From positions 1 through 35,777 of the forward strand of contig JAISMK010000071.1 in NCBI GenBank assembly GCA_031276785.1: 35,777 bases of DNA. The letters are read 5' to 3'. Position 1 is the first letter of the stretch, and every line of letters starts with the position of its first letter. The notes beneath the pieces were generated by a model, which did no database searches, was not told the DNA's origin, and saw nothing but the letters and a program-made list of their open reading frames with translations. Positions 17,435-25,821 of the stretch are shown one piece after another. Origin of the DNA: Desulfovibrio sp. Its GTDB lineage: Bacteria > Desulfobacterota > Desulfovibrionia > Desulfovibrionales > Desulfovibrionaceae. Made by a program: the position numbers and the translations under genes.

Positions 17435-18612
17435 ATACTCGGGAAAATTATCCCCGCCGGGCGGAACAAGCCCTTTCCCCCCTTTCCGCCGAGGCGGCGG
17501 ATACCTGCGCCCGTTGCGGCTTCTGCAAAATACACTGCCCCACCTATCCCTTTGGCGGCGGATTTGAAACCTATTCCCCCAGGGCCAGGCTTCATTTCCT
17601 GCGGGCCTATTGCCAGGGCCGGGAAAAGCTGACCCCGGAATGGGTGGATCGCCTGTACCGCTGCACTTCCTGCGAGCGCTGCGAGGCGGTGTGCCAGACC
17701 GGCATTCCCCTGGTCCGGCTGTGGGAAGACATCCGGGCGGAAAGCGTGCGCAGGGGCCTGGGCCCGATGCCGGCCCACAAACGCGTCAGGGAGATGGCGG
17801 AAAAGTTCGGCAACCCTTACGGTGAAGATCCCTCCCGCCAGACCCATTGGCTCACCCCTGAACATACCCCCGCGCCGGAAGCGGAGACGCTGCTTTTCGG
17901 CGGCTGCACCGGAACGTACAAAATGCCCGGCATGCTGCGGACCGGAGTGGCCGTTCTGTCCCGCCTCGGCTTTGCCTTTACCTACGCCGGAGGCGAAGAA
18001 TGCTGCTGCGCCAGCCCCCTGCTGCGCACTGGGCAGGTGGACGCCGCCCTGTCCCTAATTGCCCGCAATCTCGATCTGTTCGCCCGCCGCAAGACGCGCC
18101 TTATCATCACGCCCTGCGGCGGCTGCTCCAAAACCCTGAAGAAGGATTATCCGCTCTACGCCCGGCGGTTGGGCAAACCCTTTGATATTCAGGTGATGCA
18201 TTTTTCCGAACTCTATGTGCGCCTGCTGCGGGAGGGCGGGTTGAAGCCCTCCCGGCCGGTGGACAAAACCGTGACCTTCCATGATCCCTGCCACCTGGGA
18301 CGCTCCCAGGGGCTGTTCCGGGAGCCGCGGGAGATCCTGGCGGCGATACCGGGCCTGCGCCTGACGGAGATGCCGGGAAACCGGGAGGCGTCACGTTGCT
18401 GCGGGGCCGGGGGCGGGGTGAAGGCCAATTATCCGCAGATGGCCGGGGACATTGCCAGAGACCGCCTGAGGGAGGCCGAGGCCACCGGCGCCGACTGTCT
18501 GGTGACCATGTGTCCCTTCTGTATGGGAAGTTTTAAACAGGCCATTGAGGAAAGCGGATCCTCCATCCAGTTGTGCGGCCTGGAGGAACTGCTTTGGGCC
18601 TCCCTGGAGTAG
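17431..18612 (+). CDS. GlcF-like (Fe-S)-binding protein with CCG domains
   Basis: CARCGFCKIHCP and CTSCERCEAVCQ 4Fe-4S motifs plus two cysteine-rich (CCG) domains (EECCCASPLL, SRCCGAGGG). Confidence 0.9.
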   Translation: MNTRENYPRRAEQALSPLSAEAADTCARCGFCKIHCPTYPFGGGFETYSPRARLHFLRAYCQGREKLTPEWVDRLYRCTSCERCEAVCQTGIPLVRLWEDIRAESVRRGLGPMPAHKRVREMAEKFGNPYGEDPSRQTHWLTPEHTPAPEAETLLFGGCTGTYKMPGMLRTGVAVLSRLGFAFTYAGGEECCCASPLLRTGQVDAALSLIARNLDLFARRKTRLIITPCGGCSKTLKKDYPLYARRLGKPFDIQVMHFSELYVRLLREGGLKPSRPVDKTVTFHDPCHLGRSQGLFREPREILAAIPGLRLTEMPGNREASRCCGAGGGVKANYPQMAGDIARDRLREAEATGADCLVTMCPFCMGSFKQAIEESGSSIQLCGLEELLWASLE

Positions 18613-18730
18613 GCCTTAAGGCCGGCAGGGCCGGCGGCGCGGCCGTCCCCCGGCGGGAGGGAAGGCCGCAAGGGTGGGCGCGCATGATCTTTGCGGAAAA
18701 ACGCCCGGAAAAAGCAGACGGAGAACGTCC

Positions 18731-19699
18731 GTGGCTGACGGCTTGGATCTTTACGCTATTGCCGAGGCCCTGCGCGGCTCGGAGGAATTCAGCAACAAAC
18801 GCCGCATTCCTTCCGTTGCCGGAATGTTCGCGGCTCTGGGCCAGGCTTTCGGCTTCAGAAACGGCGATGACGCCGCGCTGATTCCTCGGAACGGGGAATT
18901 CCTGCTCCTGGCCTGCGAGGGGATCCGGGCGGATCTGGTGCGGGAGGATCCCTATCTTGCGGGGCGTTGCGCGGTACAGGCCAATGTCAATGACATCTAC
19001 GCCATGGGCGGCTACCCCCTGGCCCTGGTGGATGCCGTCGGCGCTCCGGAGGAGGAGGTTGTCCGGCGCATCAGCCTGGGAATGCGGGATAACGCCGCGC
19101 GCTACAGAGTGCCGGTGGTCGGCGGGCACCTGCTGCTGACCAGAGAGGACTATTCCGTGTCCCTGGCCGTTCTGGGGCGGGCCGCGCGCTGCATTTCCAG
19201 TTTTGACGCCCGTCCGGAAGACCGCCTGCTGCTTGTCCGCAGGGACAACGGCATCCGGGTGGAAGGGCGGCGTTTCTGGAACTGCACCCTGCCCGAGGAC
19301 GACGCTTCTCTGCTCTCCAACCTGGAGCTTCTCCCCCGTTGCGCGGAAAGCGGGCTGGTGAAGGCCGGGAAGGATGTGAGCATGTCCGGCATTGCCGGAA
19401 CCTCCCTGATGCTGGCGGAAGGCTCCGGGATCGGCCTCAGCCTGTTTCTGGACGAGATTGCCGTGCCCGCCGCCTTTACGCTGTCCGAATGGCTGCTGGC
19501 ATTCCATTCTTATGGTTTTCTGCTGGCCGTGGCCCCAGGCAAGTTGGATCGCGTCCGGGATCTTTTTTCCGGCCGGGGATTGCGCGCGGCGGTAATCGGC
19601 GAGTTTTGCGAGGATCGCCGGGTCTGGCTGTGCAGCGGCCGGGAACGGAGCCTTCTCTGGGATCTTTCCTTGGAGCCTTTTGCCGGGGCGGGAGGGTGA
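18731..19699 (+). CDS. AIR-synthase (PurM)-superfamily protein, Sll0787-like
   Basis: GDDAALIPRNGEFLLLACEGIRADLVREDPYLAGRCAVQANVNDIYAMGGYPLALVDAV...VVGGHLL: PurM N-domain. GTG start at 18731 or upstream ATG at 18674. Confidence 0.82.
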   Translation: MADGLDLYAIAEALRGSEEFSNKRRIPSVAGMFAALGQAFGFRNGDDAALIPRNGEFLLLACEGIRADLVREDPYLAGRCAVQANVNDIYAMGGYPLALVDAVGAPEEEVVRRISLGMRDNAARYRVPVVGGHLLLTREDYSVSLAVLGRAARCISSFDARPEDRLLLVRRDNGIRVEGRRFWNCTLPEDDASLLSNLELLPRCAESGLVKAGKDVSMSGIAGTSLMLAEGSGIGLSLFLDEIAVPAAFTLSEWLLAFHSYGFLLAVAPGKLDRVRDLFSGRGLRAAVIGEFCEDRRVWLCSGRERSLLWDLSLEPFAGAGG

Positions 19700-20460
19700 A
19701 GGCTCTGGAACCGGCCTGGGGGCGGACAAGCCGGTTCTATCTGCCCAACGAGGATGCCGCGGCGATCCGGTCCGCTCTGGGCGCTCTGGATGCCTTGCCG
19801 GAAAATCCGGTTTTCGTGGGAGGTTCCGGCATGGTTCTGCTGGAAGCCGCCCGGATGCTCTCCCCGGCGGCCTCCAGCCGCTATGTGGACATTGCAGCCT
19901 TCCAGTGCGCGTATTTCAGGCGTCTGCGCGACGCCTTGGCCGGGTGCGCCACGCCAGCCGCGTTGCGCCGCTGGTTCGCCCGTAAGGTCTATCCGGAGAT
20001 GCGCGGCCATTTTTTGGCCCGGGGCAGGGAATACGCGCTGCCCCAGGTCTGGCGCGCCCTGAGGGACATTTTCCGATGCCGCTTTTTTTTTGAGCAGGGG
20101 GCCTTTCTCGCCGCCCGGAGTGCGGCCGGCCGCGCGCTGGCGGCGCGGGAAGACATAGCCGTATGGCTGGCCGGCGCAAGGACCAGGCACGATTTCATAT
20201 ATCTGAGCAATGTCCCCGACTATCTGGATCCGGAAAAGGCGGAAGTATTGTTCGCGGCCTGCGCCCTGCACCGGGCGCCGACCTATGTGGCGCTGACCTC
20301 GGCCTGCGCGGATCAGCCGGCCGCGCACGCCGCCTGGCGGGCGGCCGGCTTCGCGCCCCATGCCTGCTGCGGGCGGCTGAACGCCCTGAACCGCGGTCTG
20401 GGTTCCGCCCTGCGCCGGGACTGGAACAGACCCGGAGAAATTTTTTTGCTTCTGCCTTGA
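19696..20460 (+). CDS. Conserved-cluster protein of unknown function (possibly degenerate DUF3419/methyltransferase-like fold)
   Basis: GTG start overlaps upstream TGA; FVGGSGMVLLEAARML...YVDIAAFQCAYFRRL...HDFIYLSNVPDYLDPEKAEVLF vaguely resembles a Rossmann methyltransferase; no confident family. Confidence 0.55.
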   Translation: MKALEPAWGRTSRFYLPNEDAAAIRSALGALDALPENPVFVGGSGMVLLEAARMLSPAASSRYVDIAAFQCAYFRRLRDALAGCATPAALRRWFARKVYPEMRGHFLARGREYALPQVWRALRDIFRCRFFFEQGAFLAARSAAGRALAAREDIAVWLAGARTRHDFIYLSNVPDYLDPEKAEVLFAACALHRAPTYVALTSACADQPAAHAAWRAAGFAPHACCGRLNALNRGLGSALRRDWNRPGEIFLLLP

Positions 20461-20472
20461 GCGTTGCGGGGT

Positions 20473-20535
20473 CAGAGCAGTTTAACTTTGAAAAAGTTGG
20501 ACTGCTCGGCAAGGATTTGCCTGCGCATCCTGGCA
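20473..20535 (-). repeat. Dispersed palindromic element copy R4 (partial, C-B)
   Basis: CAGAGCAGTTTAACTTTGAAAAAGTTGGACTGCTCGGCAAGGATTTGCCTGCGCATCCTGGC. Confidence 0.85.
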
Positions 20536-20560
20536 ATGGAATAAAACAAGGAGAAAGGGC

Positions 20561-21529
20561 ATGATTTTCCCTCCAGCCTTCGGGCGGCCGTTCCGCGGGC
20601 TTCTGTCCGCGCTTTCGCTGGCCTGCGCTCTGGCCGCTCCAGCGGGCGCGGCCTCTTCCGCCCTGCGTCTGGCCTATCTGCAGAACGACCTGCACCACCT
20701 GGCCCTGTGGGTTGGCATGGAAAAGGGTTTTTTCGCCCAGGAGGGGCTGCGGGTGGAGATTGCCGGTATTTTTCGCTCCGGCCCGGAAATGATGACGGCC
20801 TTTGGCGCCGGCGCGCTGGACGCGGCCTATGTGGGCGAGGCTCCGGCAGCCATTGCGGCCGTCCGGGGCACCGCCCGGATCCGGATTCTCGCCCAGGCCA
20901 ACACGGAAGGTTCCTCCCTGGTCTGGTCGGAAAAGCCTCCGGCCGGTAGGAGGCAGGCCCTCATTGCCGTGCCCGGCGCCGGCGGCGTGCAGGATCTCCT
21001 TTTGCGCAAGGCTCTCCCCCTGCTGGGCCTGGAGGCCAAGGATGTGGAGGTCCTGGTCCTCAGCCCGCCGGAAATGCTGTCCGCGCTGGCTGTGGGCGAA
21101 ATTGACGCCTTTGTGGCCTGGGAACCATATCCCGCCAAGGCCGTGGCCACGGGCATAGGGCGGGCGGCGGCCTCATCCTCCCGCATCTGGCCCGGCCACC
21201 TGTGCTGCGCCCTGGTCATAACTGAAAAACTGGCCAAGGAGAGGCCGGGGGACGTCCGGACTCTGCTGCGGGTCCACCGGCGCGCCACGCGTTTTCTGGC
21301 GGAGAACCGGGAGGAATCCGTGGCCATAGCCGTCCGCTGGACAGGGATGGAAGCATCCGTGATCCGGCGGGCCATGGATAACGTCATCTACACGGACGAG
21401 CCGGATATTCCGGGCCTGGAGGCCTACCTTTCCTTCCTGCGGGATCTGGGCATCATTGCCCTGGACGATCTGCCGGGTTTCGCCCGCGCCCTGGTGGCCT
21501 GGGAATTTCAGGACAGGGGCGGGCGGTGA
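20561..21529 (+). CDS. NMT1/SsuA/TauA-type ABC transporter substrate-binding protein
   Basis: Signal peptide, LRLAYLQNDLHHLALWVGMEKGFFAQEGLRVEIAGIFRSGPEMMTAFGAGALDAAYVGEAPAAIAAV. Confidence 0.88.
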   Translation: MIFPPAFGRPFRGLLSALSLACALAAPAGAASSALRLAYLQNDLHHLALWVGMEKGFFAQEGLRVEIAGIFRSGPEMMTAFGAGALDAAYVGEAPAAIAAVRGTARIRILAQANTEGSSLVWSEKPPAGRRQALIAVPGAGGVQDLLLRKALPLLGLEAKDVEVLVLSPPEMLSALAVGEIDAFVAWEPYPAKAVATGIGRAAASSSRIWPGHLCCALVITEKLAKERPGDVRTLLRVHRRATRFLAENREESVAIAVRWTGMEASVIRRAMDNVIYTDEPDIPGLEAYLSFLRDLGIIALDDLPGFARALVAWEFQDRGGR

Positions 21530-22281
21530 TGGTCCGGTCCTGCCTCGCCTTTCTCCTGCTGCTGGCTCTGTGGGAAATTGTCTGTCTGGCCGGGGTTCTG
21601 CCCTCCGCTCTGCTCCCTTCGCCGCCGGAGGCGGCGGCGGCCTTCCGGGAGCTTTTATCCGTGGGCATGCCGCCCGGCCGTCTGCTCGCCGGCCATGCCC
21701 TGCACAGCCTGGCGCGGGTTCTGGCCGGAGTCGGCCTGGCCGTGCTTCTGGGCGTGCCCGTGGGACTGGCCCTGGGCGCCTCCGGAACATTCCGGAGCTT
21801 CTTCCTGCCCCTGATCAATTTTTTCCGCCCCATTCCGCCCCTGGCCTGGATTCCCCTGGCCATTCTCTGGTTCGGCCTGGGGTTTTTCTCTTCCGTCTAC
21901 CTCATCTTCCTGGGAGCCTTTTTCCCCATCGCCCTGGCCGCCTGTTCCGGAGTCCGCGGCGTGGACCGGCTGTATCTGGATTCGCTCCGCGTCCTCAGAG
22001 CCACGCGCCGCGACATCTGGCTGAAGGCCCTTCTGCCGGGGGCCATGCCCTCCATTGTGACCGGCGTCCGGGTGGGCTTGGGCGTGGGCTGGATGACCCT
22101 GGTGGCGGCGGAATTCGCCGGGACCAGGGGCGGCTACGGGCTGGGCTACATGATCATGACCGCCAGGGATCTTCAGCGCATTGACGAGGTGGTGGCGGGC
22201 ATGGCGGCCATAGGCCTTATCGGCCTTGGCCTGGAGTTTATCCTGGAACGCGCCGCAAGGCGCCTGCTGCGCTGGATGTGA
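21526..22281 (+). CDS. SsuC/TauC-type ABC transporter permease
   Basis: FFRPIPPLAWIPLAILWFGLGFFSSVYLIFLGAFFPIALAACSGVRGVDRLYLDSLRVLRA...GVRVGLGVGWMTLVAAEF. Confidence 0.92.
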   Translation: MMVRSCLAFLLLLALWEIVCLAGVLPSALLPSPPEAAAAFRELLSVGMPPGRLLAGHALHSLARVLAGVGLAVLLGVPVGLALGASGTFRSFFLPLINFFRPIPPLAWIPLAILWFGLGFFSSVYLIFLGAFFPIALAACSGVRGVDRLYLDSLRVLRATRRDIWLKALLPGAMPSIVTGVRVGLGVGWMTLVAAEFAGTRGGYGLGYMIMTARDLQRIDEVVAGMAAIGLIGLGLEFILERAARRLLRWM

Positions 22282-23048
22282 CTGTGGCCGCCGGCTTGCT
22301 CCTTGAGGATCTGGAGAAGAGCTGCCCGGGGCCGGGCGGGTCTCCGGCCGTCAAGGTTCTGGACAAGATCCGCTTTACCGCCAGGGCGGGCAGCATAACG
22401 GGCATTGTCGGCCTGAACGGCTGCGGCAAGACGACATTGCTGCGCATCATCGCCGGCCTGGAACCGGCGGACGCGGGCCGCATCCGGCTGGAAGGGGAAG
22501 GAGCGGGCGGAATCGGCATGGTTTTTCAGGAAGTCGCTCTCCTGCCTTGGCGCACGGTGCGGAGGAATATCTCCCTGGGGCTGGAACTGAACGGCACGCC
22601 GGAGGCGCGGCGCGGGAGGATTGTGGAGGGCTTCCTCTCCGTCTTCGGGCTGGAGGAGAACGCGGACCAATACCCCAGAGAACTTTCCGGGGGCACGCGG
22701 CAGAAAACGGCCATCGCCCGCGCCCTGGCCCCCGGGCCGGGCGTGGTACTCATGGATGAGCCGTTCAGCGCCCTGGACGCCCAGACCAGGGACGGCATGC
22801 AGAAATTCCTGCTCCGGGTTTGGACGGAGCGGCGGGACACCATCCTTTTTGTTACCCATAATATTGAAGAGGCGGTGTACATGAGCGATCAGGTCGTCAT
22901 CATCACCCCCAAGCCCGCCCGAGTGGCGGCCGTTATTCCCGTTCCCCTTCCCCGCCCCCGCGACAAGACCGGCCCGGAATGCAACCTTCTGCGCCGGGAG
23001 ATATTCTCCATCCTCCATAAGCCGGGCGCGTCCCCGCGCATGGAATAA
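22278..23048 (+). CDS. SsuB/TauB-type ABC transporter ATPase
   Basis: GLNGCGKTTLLRIIAGLEPADAGRI, LSGGTRQKTAIARALA, VVLMDEPFSALDAQTR; GTG start in ATGTGA overlap. Confidence 0.92.
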   Translation: MTVAAGLLLEDLEKSCPGPGGSPAVKVLDKIRFTARAGSITGIVGLNGCGKTTLLRIIAGLEPADAGRIRLEGEGAGGIGMVFQEVALLPWRTVRRNISLGLELNGTPEARRGRIVEGFLSVFGLEENADQYPRELSGGTRQKTAIARALAPGPGVVLMDEPFSALDAQTRDGMQKFLLRVWTERRDTILFVTHNIEEAVYMSDQVVIITPKPARVAAVIPVPLPRPRDKTGPECNLLRREIFSILHKPGASPRME

Positions 23049-23050
23049 TT

Positions 23051-25765
23051 TTATGGAGCGGGAAGCCGCCGTCCGTCGCCGTCCAGCAGGTGGGTGACAA
23101 TGGCGTCCCCGGCGGCGCTTACCCGTAATTCCGCCCGTCTGGCGGCGCTGAAGGACTCCTGCCGGTCTTCCTGAAAGAAAAAGGAGCCGCCGCCCACAGT
23201 GGCTTTCCAGCCGTCGTACCGGAATTTCAGGCGATGCTCCTGTCCGGCCGGAGGGCTGCCTTCGTCTTCCAGGCGGAGGAAGCTGGCCAGGCCCCGCCCG
23301 TCCAGAGCCACGATGGCGGTTCCCCGCCGGGGTGTCCCGGCGGCGGGCAGACGCGCGAGGGCGTTTTCTATGTCCTCTTCCAAATCCAGGTTCAGGATCA
23401 TGTAATCGCCCTGCATCAGGGAGCGCGGGTCCACAGGCCGGAGATCCAGGATCATGACCGTGCCCCGGGACAGAGTATATTCCCTGCTGCCGGCAGACAC
23501 GCAGAACAGAAGCAAAAAGACGGCCAGAGCCGCGGCCGGGGCCGTTTTGCGGAGCAATTCGGGCAGGCCGCCCGCAGAGGGGGCTTCCGCCCCGCCGGGC
23601 GGGGCGGGGCTTTTTTCCGGCTGGCTGTCCGCCAGGGAGGGCAGCCAGCCGGAGGCTATGGCGGCCTTAAGGACGCGTCCGGCCAGCAGGCCCATGCCCA
23701 GCAGGAGCAGGCCGGTTGCGGCCAGATAGCCTGATTTCAGCAGCAGGCTGATGTCCTGCAGATAATATTCCACATTTACGGCCAGGGCCAGAAAAGCGAC
23801 AGACAGGCCCATAAGGGGAAGGTTTTTGTCCATCCGGGCCAGGAGCAGGGCCAGGAAGCCGGAACTCAGCCAGGGAAGGCGCCAGCTCAGGGCGGCAATC
23901 AGCACGGCGGCGGCCGGGAACAGGAAGCGGCCGGGCCGCCCGATTCCCAGAGAGGACGGCAGGAGCAGGCCGGTGAAGATCAGGCCCAGTCCGGCTCCAG
24001 GGCCGGCGCCGCGCGCCGGGTGTCCCGGAAAGGCATAGGCGGCGAAAAGCGTCAGACAGAACAGGCCCGCCAGAAGCCCGTTGCGCAGGGGAAGGATCAG
24101 GCCGGCTTTGTCCGGCGGAGCCGGCCGGCGGAACAGGTATGCCGCGCAGAGGGAGGAAGCGGCGGCAAGCAGCGCGCCGGAGATGTCCGCCGTTGTCCGG
24201 GATTCCAGCTTCTGTAAGGCGAAAAGGCCGTTTTCCCAGAGGATCGCCTGAAGCATAAGGAGGACGGGCACGGCCGCCGCCGCGCAGGTCCGGTACAAGG
24301 GGATTTTCAGCAGGAGGAAGCCCGCCGCGCAGACCAGGACGGCCGGCAGCAGCACAAAGCGCTCCTCAATGGCGTACTCCCAAGGCAGCGCCAAGGATAT
24401 CCCCACGCTGCCCGCCAGAGCCAGGCTCAGAGCGGATTGGCGCAGAAACTCGCCCTGGGCGAAGGTCAGGGCAAAGGCCAGGCCCATGCCCAGCAGAGAG
24501 AGAACCAGCAGGGTTGCGGGCAGGGGCGAGAAATATTGGGCGCCGGCCAGCAGCATGGCGGCCAGGAGCAGGGGCAGGGCCGTCCAGGCGCCCAGGCCGA
24601 TCAGCAGGCGCAAAAACCAGGGGGGCTTCGCGGGGTTTTCTCTTTCCGGGGATTCCGGAGCCTGGGGCAGGCGGCCGGTCAGGGCGAAGAGCTGGACAGC
24701 CAGGCCGCCGGAGAAAGGGAGGATCTGTCCGCCCCGGCCGTCCGCGCCTTGCGGGTTTTTGCCCTCCCGGGCCAGGCAGGCGGCCCGGCGCTCTTCCTCC
24801 AGGCGATCCAGGACGGGTTGGAGCGCGCGCAGGCGGGAGCGCAGCAGGCGCGCGGAGAGGGCGGTGCCCCCGATGACCAGCAGGGCGCCCTGGAAGGCGG
24901 GCAGCATGAAGTTCACATTGTAGTAGCTGTGCGCGATGTGGCCGCCCACAAAGAGGCAGAGGGCCAGAAGGATAAGGCTGAAGAGGCCCATGGCCAGTAT
25001 GGGAATGTCCGGCCGCCGGTGTCCGTACCACCAGCCGCCGGCGCAGAGGCAGAAGAGAAATAGGTCGAAAGGGAAGAAAAGGAACAGGGATTGCGGCCTG
25101 ATTTCTCGGAAATGCACCAGAAACAAGTATCCCAGGCGGAAGGTAAGCAGGGCAAGGAGGAACAGGGCAATAAGGCGGGGCAGCAGGCGGGAGAAAAGAA
25201 AGGGCCTGGGGGGCAGGAAGCGGGCGGCGGTTTCCCAGGCCAAAAGGCAGGCCAGTTGAAAGATGGCAGCCGGGCTGCGGGCGATGAAGAAAAAGTTGGA
25301 AGAGAGGAAATATCCGTCAGGATCAAGGAAGCTGGGGGAGAGGGTCCTGGTGTACAGGATGATCCAGATGGTGGAGACCAGCCACAAGGCCAGCCAGAGC
25401 GCCGTTTTTTGCCCGGCCAGGGCCAGGGGCAGGAGGAAGAGGCCCCAGGCCAGGAACAGTTCCCAGGCATCGGCTCCGGTCTGGTAGGTTTGGCCGAAAA
25501 CCGCCAGCAGGGGACCCGCCAGCAGGCCGCAGGCCAGGAGGGCCAGCCCGCCTGATCCGGAATCCTCCCCCCGGATCCGGGCCAGGGCCGCTGTGCCCAG
25601 CATGAGGCTGATAATCAGGCCGAATTTGGCGAAGGCCGGCAGGGCGGCCCAGTTGAAGGCGACAAAACAGATGAGGCCGGCCAGGCAAAAGAGAACGCCC
25701 GCCTGGAGGCAGAAAAACCTGCAGAACAGACCCCAGCTCAGTCTTTCCGTGTTTGTTCCGGGCAT
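23051..25765 (-). CDS. Multi-TM DUF2157-like / GDYXXLXY-domain protein
   Basis: Many TM segments, C-terminal QGDYMILNLDLE; start MPGTNTERLSWGLFCRFF. Confidence 0.75.
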   Translation of the reverse strand: MPGTNTERLSWGLFCRFFCLQAGVLFCLAGLICFVAFNWAALPAFAKFGLIISLMLGTAALARIRGEDSGSGGLALLACGLLAGPLLAVFGQTYQTGADAWELFLAWGLFLLPLALAGQKTALWLALWLVSTIWIILYTRTLSPSFLDPDGYFLSSNFFFIARSPAAIFQLACLLAWETAARFLPPRPFLFSRLLPRLIALFLLALLTFRLGYLFLVHFREIRPQSLFLFFPFDLFLFCLCAGGWWYGHRRPDIPILAMGLFSLILLALCLFVGGHIAHSYYNVNFMLPAFQGALLVIGGTALSARLLRSRLRALQPVLDRLEEERRAACLAREGKNPQGADGRGGQILPFSGGLAVQLFALTGRLPQAPESPERENPAKPPWFLRLLIGLGAWTALPLLLAAMLLAGAQYFSPLPATLLVLSLLGMGLAFALTFAQGEFLRQSALSLALAGSVGISLALPWEYAIEERFVLLPAVLVCAAGFLLLKIPLYRTCAAAAVPVLLMLQAILWENGLFALQKLESRTTADISGALLAAASSLCAAYLFRRPAPPDKAGLILPLRNGLLAGLFCLTLFAAYAFPGHPARGAGPGAGLGLIFTGLLLPSSLGIGRPGRFLFPAAAVLIAALSWRLPWLSSGFLALLLARMDKNLPLMGLSVAFLALAVNVEYYLQDISLLLKSGYLAATGLLLLGMGLLAGRVLKAAIASGWLPSLADSQPEKSPAPPGGAEAPSAGGLPELLRKTAPAAALAVFLLLFCVSAGSREYTLSRGTVMILDLRPVDPRSLMQGDYMILNLDLEEDIENALARLPAAGTPRRGTAIVALDGRGLASFLRLEDEGSPPAGQEHRLKFRYDGWKATVGGGSFFFQEDRQESFSAARRAELRVSAAGDAIVTHLLDGDGRRLPAP
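23587..23616 (+). terminator. Intrinsic-terminator-like hairpin on plus strand inside a minus-strand gene
   Basis: CCGCCCC-GCCGGGC-GGGGCGG-GGC-TTTTTT. Confidence 0.45.
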
Positions 25766-25821
25766 GCTTTTTGTTCCCTCGGGCGGCGCGCGGCGGGCGC
25801 CGCCCTTTGCCTGGCCGAGCT

